DNA from: Choristoneura fumiferana
Taxonomy: Eukaryota; Arthropoda; Insecta; Lepidoptera; Tortricidae
Direction of reading: 5' to 3'
NCBI RefSeq assembly: GCF_025370935.1
Contig: NC_133499.1
Span: forward strand, 9,079,755 to 9,143,754
Length of the DNA stretch: 64,000 nt
Below, piece after piece: positions 8,801 to 17,422 of the stretch. The position numbers were made by a program, and so were the translations under genes. The notes beneath the pieces are model-generated. The model did no database searches. It was given only the letters and a program-made list of their open reading frames with translations, and was not told the origin of the DNA. Numbering within the stretch: position 1 is the stretch's first letter; each line of letters begins with the position of its first letter.

Positions 8801-10508
8801 GCGCCGCGCCGCACGCCCGACAGCTGCGAGAGCACTCCGCGGTCGTATACACGCCGCGATGATGATGATGACTCACCGTGGCCTGTTGCCGTTCCAGCTG
8901 CAGCTGCATCTGTAGCTGCTGCAGCTGCGAGGGCGTGCCGGGCTGGCCGGCGCCGCGCCGCACGCCCGACAGCTGCGAGAGCACTCCGCGGTCGTATACA
9001 CGCCGCGATGATGATGATGACTCACCGTGGCCTGTTGCCGTTCCAGCTGCAGCTGCATCTGTAGCTGCTGCAGCTGCGAGGGCGTGCCGGGCTGGCCGGC
9101 GCCGCGCCGCACGCCCGACAGCTGCGAGAGCACTCCGCGGTCGTATACACGCCGCGATGATGATGATGACTCACCGTGGCCTGTTGCCGTTCCAGCTGCA
9201 GCTGCATCTGTAGCCAGCGTGCAGCTGCGAGAGCACTCCGCGGTCGTATACACGCTGCTGCTCACCGTGGCCTGTTGAGGGCTGCAGCTGCGGGCTGGGC
9301 GTGCGCCGCGCCGCACGCCCGACAGCTGCGAGAGCAGCTCCGCGATCGGGTCCACGACCGCGTCGCGCGACGACGGCGACAGCGACGACAGACCGCCCGA
9401 TGTGCTGGAATCAATCACACACGTTGTAAGTAAAAAACAAACTTTTTTTGTTGACTGGGTAGTTCTACGAGCGTTTCAACCGCTATCAGTTTCCTGTCGC
9501 CTATAAGGTGACCCGGGGCTATTGTAACTGGGGGGATATTGTATCTGAGCCGTCTGATGGCGTCCTTACGACGCCATGTTCAAGTGTGTTGTGTGAAGAC
9601 AGTCTTCTGGCGAACACAACGTAAAATGGCCGAGAAGAACATGGCGTCGTCATCAGACGGCTCAGATACAATATCTCCCCAGCTACAATAGCACCTTACT
9701 CTTGAAGCGCTCGTAGAACTACCCGGCTGCACATTTTATTGGCATTGTCATCCAATTTAAGCCTCAGTTTCATTGGTCGCTAACTCAGTCGATATACAGC
9801 GTGCGGTGCGCAGGTGGTATAACTCTGTTAAGTGACTTAAAGTTCAATGGTCGGGACCCACTTAAAATCATGCATGACCGGCTCTAAAGTAGCCAGTAAT
9901 GGGTCCCGACTGTTGAACTTTGTTTTTTTAATTAGTCCACCTGACTGGTGTTGGGCGCGGCGGGCTCACCTGAAGTGCATGTTGGTCCGGCGCGCGCGAC
10001 TGACGCCGCGGCCCGAGTGCGGCATGCGGCGCACGCCGCCGTGCCTGATGCCGCTCGGCTCGTCGTGCACAGCGGTTAAGGAAATTACATACGTTACGTA
10101 TACGTTATGCTATTTAACTTAACTAGTATTATCTTTATATGATGTAAAATAAGGTCACTTCCCGCCGTCGGCCTGTTTGTGTGTACGCTTAAATCTTTTA
10201 ATCTTTGCAACGGATCTTTGCCATCAGTGAGATATTTTTAAGGAAGGTTACACACACACACACACACACACACACGATACATAATATATTAGCGACGTGT
10301 CCCGGCTTCGCACGGCTGTAGTTCTCGGAAAAGGGTGCCGAAAAACGTAGCTGAGAAAAATCTATATTAAAGCTATTAAAAAGGATATCAAAAATGAGAT
10401 GAGATCTCTAGGTCCCGTTCGATGTTCGAGGGTTAGATGACCGGCAAAGTCATCTGTCACAAAATTTGGTTCCCCACCAGGCATTGAAGCGCATACTGGG
10501 CAAACCAC
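5822..10508 (-). CDS. KCMF1: KCMF1-like E3 ubiquitin ligase, 3' part of the gene (six exon blocks)
   Basis: KCMF1 is a ZZ/C2H2 zinc-finger E3 ubiquitin ligase that works with UBR4 in protein quality control. Minus-strand exons in order are 10389-10508, 9970-10064, 9404 down to 8728 (tandemly repeated exon), 8293-8434, 6248-6459 and 5822-5875. Splicing phases agree throughout. Family landmarks in order: VVCPVCASMPGGEPN and DDFAGHLTLEHR (second zinc finger), SGIRHGGVRRM, RARRTNMHF, TSGGLSSLSPSSRD, VDPIAELLSQLSGVRR, LQQLQMQLQLERQQ, AARQQLE, YLLSGFL and ESRAALLRGLLLASL. All have direct counterparts in animal KCMF1. The tail is rich in Pro/Ala, unlike the acidic mammalian tail. The N-terminal ZZ finger and first C2H2 exons were not found; a scaffold gap lies just upstream at 10868. 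Confidence is high for the family and moderate for the 3' end. Confidence 0.9.
6248..6459 (-). CDS. KCMF1: KCMF1 exon (Pro/Ala-rich, second to last)
   Basis: Acceptor GTTCAG| and donor AAG|GTCAGT bound 212 bases. It reads ASIPPCPVEAESRAALLRGL, LLASLG and then a long Pro/Ala tract ending KPQPRTK. The ESRAALLRGLLLASL helix matches the conserved C-terminal helix of KCMF1. The exon is about 80% G+C, and spurious ORFs open on both strands. Confidence 0.8.
6768..7385 (-). mobile_element. Fold-back repeat element, copy B (inverted relative to copy A)
   Basis: This is the reverse complement of the element at 3655-4630, without the SINE. It starts with GGTGGAAAGTGACCCATTTC (6769) and ends near GACTCCGTGGCTAATCG (about 7330). 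Only one copy of the 135-base block is present. It lies in the KCMF1 intron between 6460 and 8292. Confidence 0.65.
7386..7790. repeat. Short-phrase repeat with inverted GGGAGCAAAAT ends
   Basis: The phrase AATCCTGAGCGnAnCGAGGGATTCTA recurs about three times (7445-7540). GGGAGCAAAAT (7411) faces ATTTTGCTCCC (about 7560), and a further CTTTGCTCCCTC lies at 7746. It looks like a small non-coding fold-back element in the KCMF1 intron. Confidence 0.4.
8293..8434 (-). CDS. KCMF1: KCMF1 exon (AARQQLE block)
   Basis: Acceptor TGTGCAG| and donor CCTAG|GTAAC bound 142 bases. It starts AARQQLERLPRRP, directly continuing the LQLERQQAT end of the repeated exon, as in other KCMF1 proteins, and ends DAPDSMYLLSGFL. 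One base of the next codon is carried over; it joins GA of exon 6248-6459 to make Gly. Confidence 0.85.
8728..9266 (-). repeat. 149-bp tandem repeat made of exon plus micro-intron
   Basis: The three full units have a period of 149 bases: 96 bases of exon (32 codons, LSGVRRGAGQPGTPSQL to ERQQAT) plus 53 bases that start GTGAGTCATCATCATCATCG and end GCTCTCGCAG. The two units nearest the gene's 5' side are internally deleted. A further eroded piece (CTGCGAGAGCACTC, then GATGATGAT) lies at about 8655. Confidence 0.85.
8728..9404 (-). CDS. KCMF1: KCMF1 exon region with tandem exon copies
   Basis: Acceptor GATTCCAG| at 9405 starts TSGGLSSLSPSSRD and VDPIAELLSQLSGVRR. The 3' part of this exon, its GTGAGT donor and about 50 bases behind it are repeated. 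Donor-like ends lie at 9266, 9175, 9026, 8877 and 8728. The last three follow complete copies; those at 9266 and 9175 follow shortened ones. Only the copy ending at 8728 is followed by a normal AT-rich intron. Which copies enter the mRNA cannot be decided from DNA: the simplest ancestral exon would run from 9404 through one full LQQLQMQLQLERQQAT block. Confidence 0.7.
9457..9724. mobile_element. MITE with long inverted ends in KCMF1 intron
   Basis: A 268-base fold-back: GGGTAGTTCTACGAGCG at 9457 matches CGCTCGTAGAACTACCC ending at 9724. Inner arms also pair (GGATATTGTATCTGAGCCGT against ACGGCTCAGATACAATATC). No ORF. Confidence 0.75.
9839..9921. repeat. Short hairpin element
   Basis: Two 22-base arms (9839-9860 and 9900-9921) are reverse complements with two mismatches; the core GGTCGGGACCCA pairs with TGGGTCCCGAC. 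The loop is 39 bases. It lies in the KCMF1 intron. Confidence 0.6.
9970..10064 (-). CDS. KCMF1: KCMF1 exon (RRTNMHF block)
   Basis: It reads DEPSGIRHGGVRRMPHSGRG, VSRARRTNMHF and carries AG of a Ser codon completed by the next exon (C of CACATCG at 9404). The donor is TTCAG|GTGAG. The upstream boundary is GTGCAC|GACGAG, that is, an intron ending in AC. Confidence 0.9.
10065..10388 (-). other. Probable U12-type AT-AC intron of KCMF1
   Basis: The intron starts ATATCCTTTTT (10388 downwards), the exact U12 AT-AC donor consensus, and ends in AC (10066-10065). TTCCTTAAC at 10083-10075 is the U12 branch-point consensus, about 11 bases before the 3' end. Both flanking exons are in phase 0 across it. 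No GT-AG alternative joins the two conserved exons in frame nearby. Confidence 0.85.
10250..10275. repeat. CA microsatellite
   Basis: About 12 CA dinucleotides, inside the KCMF1 AT-AC intron. Confidence 0.9.
10389..10508 (-). CDS. KCMF1: KCMF1 exon with second zinc finger
   Basis: Acceptor ATTCCAG| then 40 codons: VVCPVCASMPGGEPNFVTDD and FAGHLTLEHRTGPRDLISFL. CPVC and H-x4-H (HLTLEH) are the metal ligands of the finger. Ends exactly at the ATATCCTT donor. Confidence 0.92.
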
Positions 10509-10867
10509 CTGGAATCACATAACATTTAGGACATTAAGGGCCACCACTCATTGACAGATATTTGTTATGTCTACTGCGTTTGTTTTGTCAGAGACAGCGC
10601 CATTACATTTATCTGTCACATAAAATTTAAAAATAAGTGGTAAAATTTATGAAAAGTGGATTGTCTTTGAGCATGCTATGTTCCATAACAAATCGCAAAG
10701 ATTTCACTAGCACATACATAGATACATACATTAAACATTGCAAGCTAAATAAAAGCTTTTTAAAAACATCAACCACATTGCAAAGAGCCATATTCTCAAA
10801 GCAATAATAAAACCAGGACCGAGTTAATCCCATGGCCCAAAGTTACCCTCCAGGGCCAAAGTACCCC
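10509..10867. other. KCMF1 upstream intron, no exon seen
   Basis: AT-rich and without splice-bounded coding blocks. The exon expected next upstream (first C2H2 finger) is not here. Confidence 0.5.
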
Positions 10868-10967
10868 NNNNNNNNNNNNNNNNNNNNNNNNNNNNNNNNN
10901 NNNNNNNNNNNNNNNNNNNNNNNNNNNNNNNNNNNNNNNNNNNNNNNNNNNNNNNNNNNNNNNNNNN
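10868..10967. other. Assembly gap of exactly 100 N
   Basis: One hundred N is the usual placeholder for a scaffold gap of unknown size. Order and distance of the sequences on its two sides are therefore inferred by the assembler, not sequenced. Confidence 0.95.
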
Positions 10968-12831
10968 TACATCCGCAGCAAATTAGACGAAAAGAAAATC
11001 GTAACTTTAATATCGCTGGATATAGAGGGAGCCTTCGATAGCGCCTGGTGGCCAGCTATTAGGGTCCGACTGGCAGAGGAAAACTGCCCATTGAACTTGA
11101 GGAGGGCCATTGACAGCTATCTCAAGGACCGAGAGGTGGTAGTGCGTTATTCAGGAGAACAGCATACAAGGAGTACAGAGATGGGCTGCGTTCAGGGCTC
11201 CATAGGAGGTCCAATCCTTTGGAACCTTCTGCTAGACCCTCTCCTGAGGAGCTTGGAGGGTGGGGGTGATTTTTGCCAGGCTTTCGCAGATGATGTGGTT
11301 CTGGTTTTCGAGGGCAGAACGCCTCAGGATATAGAAAGACGTGCCAACCTTGCTCTTGAACGTGTTCGGTCGTGGGGTGTCAAGAACAAGCTCAAGTTTG
11401 CCCCGCACAAAACTAATGCGATGGTGATTACGAGGAAACTTATTTGCGACGCCCCGCGTCTGACCATGGGCGGGATCGAGATTGGTTTAGCCAAGGAGAT
11501 CAAGCTGCTCGGGGTCACGATAGATCACAAGCTCACGTTCAATTCTCACATTTCTAACGTGTGCCGGAAGGCAACGGGAATTTACAAGACAACTGGCAAG
11601 GGCGGCAAAGGTGAGCTGGGGACTTCATCCGGAGGTAGTCCGAACTATTTACGTAGCTACCATTGAGCCAATTATATTGTATGCCGCCAGCGTATGGGCA
11701 CCGGCCGCGGAAAAAATAATGGTTAGGAAGCAATTTGAAGTGGTGCAACGTGGAATTGCGCAGAAACAATGCGGCGCCTACCGCACCGTTTCCCTGAACG
11801 CCGCACTGTTGCTGGCGGGTATGCTCCCTCTCGACCTCCGAGTACGAGAGGTGGCTTCTTTATATGAAGCCAAGAAGGGAGTAAGCCTGCGGAAGCTGAG
11901 CGGCAGAGAGGTGGAGCGGATGGCACCTGCGCTGGAAGCGCCCCACCCGGCGGAGCGTATGAGCTTGGAGTTTATAAGCCTGCACGACCAAGAAACATTA
12001 GACCGCAACAGCGAGCACGAGATTCGCATTTTCACCGATGGAAGCAGGATTGAGGGTAAGGTCGGAGCCGCGTTGTCCCTATGGAGGGGCGGCACGGAGA
12101 CACTAACCCGCAAGCTTGCTCTCCCGGTATATAGCACGGTCTACCAGGCGGAACTCCTTGCTCTATGCGAAGCGACACGAATTGCTAGTAAGACCAAAGC
12201 GACGTCTTTTGGAGTCTACAGCGACTCTAAAGCAGCCCTCCAGACTATTGTAAACCACGGTTGCCTCCACCCATTAGCGGTTGAAACTAGAAGAAATATC
12301 AAATCAATGTCTCTCCAAGGCAAGGTATTTACCCTGCATTGGATCAAAGCTCACGCAGGACTGGAGGGCAATGAAAGAGCAGACCATCTAGCCAAGGAGG
12401 CCGCTGTGGGCTCCAAGAAGCGACCTGACTATGACCTCTGTCCGGTTTCACACGTCAGGCGAACCATTCGGATGGAGACGCTTGAGGTGTGGAACCATAG
12501 ATATGCGACTGGTAGCACTGCATCTACCACAAAGATCTTTTTCCCCGACGCGGTGACAGCTTACCGGATGATCCGGAAAATTGTGCCCCGTGGCACAACA
12601 ACACAGTTTATGACGGGGCATGGTGGGTTCTCCGAATACCTGACTCGATTCAGGTGCAAGGAGGACCCATCGTGCCAATGTGAACCAGGAGTTCCAGAAA
12701 ACGTTGCGCACCTAATCTTACAATGCCCAATGTACAGCATAGATAGATTAAAATTTGAAAACGAAATAGGAACAGTATACATTAGAAAATTTAAAGATAT
12801 TATGAGAGGAAAAAGAGAGAAAAATTCTTAG
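10968..12831 (+). pseudogene. TRAS-like ORF2 fragment: RT C-terminal half, RNase H, zinc knuckle
   Basis: From the gap the frame reads YIRSKLDEKK, then LDIEGAFDSAWW (RT motif A), GCVQGSIGGPILWNLLLD (motif B), CQAFADDVV (motif C, catalytic Asp pair) to about 11585, where one inserted base (ACAAGACAACTG against ACAAGCAACTG in copy 2) shifts the frame. The second frame continues from about 11590 with the thumb (LYAASVWAPAAEK), RNase H (FTDGSRIEG, YQAELLALCEA, YSDSKAALQ, KAHAGLEGNERADHLAKEAA) and a CCHC-like end (CKEDPSCQCEPG...HLILQC), stopping at 12831. The single frameshift makes this copy defective or reflects a consensus error. Confidence 0.85.
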
Positions 12832-13499
12832 ATTATTGCAACAAATTAACAAACAGTGTAATAAAAAGGAATAAAAATAGATAATAAAGTATGCTAATAT
12901 GATATATTGGGTATATTACTAATTAGCATACACCAATACAAGTAAGATAATGTAAAATAGACAATAAGTTAATTATAAGAGATTGTTACTAAATAAAATA
13001 ACAGAACTAGATTAATTATAATAGTTGTAAGCTCGTAGCCAGTGGCGAGCCGCTCGCCGCTTGCCGGTAGCCAATGGCGAGCCTGTCGCCAGTGACGAGC
13101 CACTCGCCCTCTCCATTGCTCACCTTAGTACTAAGACTTAGTAATAAATTCGAAATAGAAAATGTATATGCTTACAGACAAGGTTAATAAAGCTTACCAA
13201 AATCCCCTCCTGTAATAGAATAAGACAAGAATAAAAGACGAGGCATGACACAGAGGACAGCTAAAAGATGGAAGTATGAAAAAGAGACCGGAATGCAAGG
13301 AAATAATCATAAGTATGTATAAATAAATTTAAATAAAATAAGATAGAATAGTTTGAAGGGCAATGACCCGAAAGTAAGGAAGATGAAGAACAAAAGAAAG
13401 AAAAAGTATGTTGAATAAAAGTACGAGAAGTAGCAAATGATGGAACTGGAATGAAAGAAAACAGATAGAAATAGGCTCCGATCATGTTGGAGGTAGGTG

Positions 13500-13546
<47 letters not shown>
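10968..13546 (+). mobile_element. TRAS-like non-LTR retrotransposon, copy 1 (5' end lost in gap)
   Basis: The 3' part of an R1-clade element: reverse transcriptase from its middle, RNase H, C-terminal zinc knuckle, 3' UTR and a 47-base poly(A) (13500-13546). The tail is followed directly by telomere repeats. It is related to, but clearly diverged from, copy 2 (13561-21689). The two share the terminal word ATAGGCTCCGATCATGTTGG just before poly(A). The 3' UTR holds a repeated GCCAGTGGCGAGCC phrase (13030-13110). Confidence 0.85.
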
Positions 13547-13548
<2 letters not shown>

Positions 13549-13560
13549 ACCTAACCTAAC
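13547..13560 (+). repeat. Telomere-type repeat tract (TAACC)n
   Basis: TAACCTAACCTAAC lies between the poly(A) of copy 1 and the 5' end of copy 2. It is the complement of the insect telomere repeat TTAGG. Confidence 0.9.
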
Positions 13561-15844
13561 AGTCGTCTGCCACCCACAGACCGAGAAACAGCGAAATCAG
13601 AGCGCTCCGCACTTAAAAATTGCTAAAAGTGGCCATATTAGCCGTAGAGACACGCGCGATACATCAAAAGTTGCGTAATTGCAAGGCGCATACGCGCACA
13701 GTGAAATCACACGTGATAAGTGACAGTGACACATAAAAAAGTGCGAAATAGTGACGTTTTTGAGGTTAAAACGAAGTTTGGACCATAAAACTCGTGATTA
13801 CTCGAGTTTGGCTGATTGGATTTTTACGAGCGAAGTGCCGCGCACTGCGCCCTGACAAGCCCCGTCTTTTGACGCATCGCTCGGCTTCCTGTGACGTCAC
13901 GCTGAGACGCCACAGTCAAAAAACAAAAACCACGTGTTGGCGTGGTTTCGTTTCCGGCCATCAGAGAGAGCTGAAATTTGGAGACCTCGTGCGCCGCATC
14001 AGCAGCAGCTCGGAACCGCAAGTCGCTGATTTTTATGTCTTATAATTTCTTTTTAAAAATAATTCTGTGTTCGAACTTTGACAGTTAATTTCTTTTTACC
14101 AAAGTGAGACGCGCGGTTTTTGAAACTGCTTAAAGTTGCGCGCTAGTTAGTTCTATCAAATTTTTAACTTAGAAAAATTTTAAAGGCTCTAGGACTTAAA
14201 AATTTTTTGAAAAACCAAATTTTTTGTATTTTCAAGAAATTTTTACATTTTCATATGATTAAATTTTTTCTGTGCATTGTGTTCTGTGCGCCTCTTCTTT
14301 CTGTATTTTTCGTGTATTTTTTCGGAATTTTTCGCCCACCGGTTCGGGAGTTATTTAATTTTTTCAATTTTTCTTTATATTTCCTAAATTAATTGTTTTT
14401 AATTGTTTCTGACCACGGGGTTGTCTTTAGAGTGGTCATATTACCCGACCGAAGCGGCAGCCGGGGTCAGAAAGAATCAAAAACAAAGAAGTTGAACTTT
14501 TTCGGCCATTTTGTTTTTTGATACCAGGTTTTATTTTTCGATTATCTCTCGAACCCCTCGTCGGAAAATTCCGAGAAAGGTGTCCCTGATACTTACTTTT
14601 CGGCCCCTATCCATCCTCATCAAAATTTTTCATTTTTGACGCACAGAAATTTTTTGTCCCGGGACCCCTTTAGGGAGCAAGAGGAGGTCAAGGGAGCACC
14701 CCTGGAGAAATCCCGGCAACTCTGCGACGTCTGGTTCAGGAGTTATCAGCTCCTAAAGCTGGAGTTTGACAGCTCGGCGGCCATTTTGTTTCTCTTCCAG
14801 CCGTCATAGCTCCTGAACTAGGAGTCCTAGCGACCTGCGGTTTTCTTCGGTGGACCCCGGGGCTCAGCATCTACCCGCCCCTCTAGGTTTCAGGCCGTTT
14901 CAGCGCTTGAAAATTTTGACTCCCGGAAGTGGTCCCGGAGGAGAGAGGAGAGAGAGTGAAGCCGGACAGAGAAGGTCCCACGGTTCTACGACCACCGGGA
15001 GCGGAGTTATAGCCGGTCAAAGTTGGACTTTGACAGTTCCGGCGGCCATCTTGGGTAATTTCAAACTCCGATATCTCCGAAACGGGAAGTCGTAGCGACC
15101 GGGGGTTTTCTTTGTGCAGAAGCCCGGTCGAAGGTCTACCCAACGAGATTGCTCTCAGGAAAATCCTGGACTTTTCAGCCTGAAAAATTTTCAGGTCTCC
15201 GATTTTCCTGAAACCGGTCTCCAACGGTGCGTCTCAGCGAGCCCTTTTCAGGGGGGAAAAACCGCGTCTCGATCTGACCACTGGTTCCTGAGATACGGCC
15301 TGGTATCTGATTTCGGCGGCCATCTTGGATCCGATACCGAAAGCGGAAACCGATCGTGTCTCCGGATCCCTTGGAGCTAGCGGGGCGTGCTTGGTGTCCC
15401 TGAACGCGGCTCAAAGAGAGCTATCCTTTGGGTGGGGTTTTGTAGCTCTACCTAGAGCCGCTTGTACTTTAATTTAAGTTTTTTGTTATTTTCATTCGTG
15501 TTTAGATTTAAGTTAGTTCTAAGACTAGCAGTGTACACTGCTAATTTATATTGTTTAGTAGACCGGCTCTACATAGAGTTTCTTGCAATTTTTTTTTATT
15601 TTTTTTTTAAGGATATTGCTGTAATTCTTTTTGATTTGTTTATAAGCCCTAGTCGGGATTATAACTTTGACAGAGTCTGTGACTCTATTATTTTTTGTTT
15701 CTACGTACGTTGACTTAAATTGTTTACCCAATTAGTTTCATTCGACACTGCACAAGCACCTATTTTACAACTTTTACAACACGGTAACTTGTGCCCTGTT
15801 ATTTAGACGTTTTCCTTTATACGAGGAACGACACTACCTCCGAC
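13561..15844 (+). other. TRAS copy 2 long 5' UTR with degenerate ~270-bp repeats
   Basis: No long ORF. The phrase TTTGACAGnTCnGGCGGCCAT and its neighbours recur at about 14504, 14779, 15044 and 15318 (spacing 275, 265, 274), each time followed by related text such as GTAGCGACCGGGGGTTTTC. This suggests three to four diverged tandem units, perhaps a promoter array. Confidence 0.6.
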
Positions 15845-17421
15845 ATGCTAGGTTTAAGAACCCCCGTAAAGGGGGCACAAACAGCCGAAGCAGAGACTTC
15901 TCCAAAGTGTACTGGAGAAAAGAGCGTTAGGGCGAGCATTGGGGAGTGGGAGGCTGCAGGAGCAAGCTCTACACCCCCACCAAGAACACCAAGGCAGAGC
16001 CCAGAAAAACGACCTAAACAGCCACAGGCACAGGCGCAGCGCACAAGGAAAGAGAACGCAAACAAAACGTTCGACTCAATACCTGCGTCTCCCTCGTCAC
16101 CGGCACAGGGCCACAAAAACCGTTTGGCGGAAGCGCGGGCCTGCCTTTTAAAAGGCAAATTAAATATAAATAGCTCTAAAAATACCAAGACGGAGATTAA
16201 GAACAGCGTTATCGCGGCCTTGGATCGGCTGTACGTGCTGGTTAGGGAGTCGGAGGCGGAAGGCAAGAAGGGAGGAACAAAAGCGGTAACAAGTGGACCA
16301 TCGAAACAGAACGGGGCTAAGGAAGTCGAAACCGCAATACCTAAGCCCCCGACTCCTGACCAGGACGTAATGGTTATGGCCTTAGAGGAGCACTCCAGAC
16401 TGCTGATTGAAAACAGCAGAAAACTGGATGACCTAAGAAAAAAGGAGCAAAGCAAATCCGCCGCCACCAATGCACCTCATCCTAGTGACCATGATCTGGT
16501 CGAAAGACTGAAGGAGCACAAAAAACAGATTGAGGCCAATAACACAAAAATGGAAGAACTAAGGGAAACTCTAAACTTCGCGCTGGAGAAGCTGGCCGAC
16601 AGGACTTATGCCAGTGTAGCCGCGGGTCACGCCGGCCACTCTGGAAACCCTACTTTGGAGAGAGGAACTCTCCACTCCGTATGTGTCACCTCTACAAATG
16701 AGACGGCGACCGGAGAGGAGGTTCTAAGCAAGATCCGGGAAGTAGTGGATGCGAAGGAAGGGTGGATTAGGGTGGAAAGGGTGAGAAAGGCGAGAGACCG
16801 CAAGGTTATTATTGGCCTAAAGACGAAAGAAGACAGGGAAAAGATTAAGGAAAGGATTAAAAAGAAAGGAGTCGATCTCAGCGTGGAGGAGGTCGAGAAC
16901 AAGGACCCATTGCTGGTGCTCAGGAGTGTGCTCGCGGTTAACACTGACGAGGACATCATAAAAGCCCTGAGGAACCAAAACAGGAGTGTTTTTGGCGACC
17001 TCGACACTGAGAACGACAGGATAAAGGTACGCTACCGGAGGAGGACGCGGAATCCCCACACCAGTCATGTAGTCGTCAGCGTATCGCCCATCATCTGGCA
17101 GCGAATGCTGGACAAGGGTTACGCACATGTGGATCTTCAGCGTATCCGGGTCGAAGATCAGACCCCACTGATACAGTGCACCCGCTGCTTGGGTTTTGGG
17201 CACGGCAAAAAGTACTGCACAGAGTCAGTGGACCTGTGTAGTCATTGCGGTGGCCCACACCTAAGGAGTGGGTGCGCCGACTGCTTGGCTGACGTACCCC
17301 GAGCTGCAAAAACTGCACAAGGGAAGGTCTGGAACGAGCTGCCCACAACGCATTTAGCCACGATTGCCCTACGAGGAAGAGATGGGACGAAATAGCGAGG
17401 GCAACCGTGGCTTACTGCTAA
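15845..17421 (+). pseudogene. TRAS-like ORF1 (gag-like, zinc knuckles), one frameshift
   Basis: The start MLGLRTPVKG at 15845 is the first ATG of the long frame. The N-terminal half is Pro/Lys/Glu-rich with a coiled-coil-like stretch (about residues 190-260, LDDLRKKEQ, KMEELRETLN). The C-terminal part has CCHC knuckles CTRCLGFGHGKKYC and CSHCGGPHLRSGC. After about 17295 the frame slips; in the neighbouring frame the third knuckle appears (SCKNCTREGLE, AHNAFSHDC) and the protein ends at TAA 17419-17421. In R1-clade elements ORF1 binds the RNA and carries the complex to the nucleus. Confidence 0.8.
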
Positions 17422-17422
17422 G

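Noticed and set aside
8729..9433. Plus-strand ORFs (MACCRSSCSC...) and the 181-codon minus ORF at 8873-9418
   Set aside because: Plus frames are antisense to KCMF1 exon copies; the minus ORF reads through the GTGAGT donors and CAT repeats, giving SHHHH stretches that no KCMF1 protein has.
10796..11110. ORFs running through the N gap
   Set aside because: Frames across unknown bases are meaningless; the RT frame is only valid from 10968.
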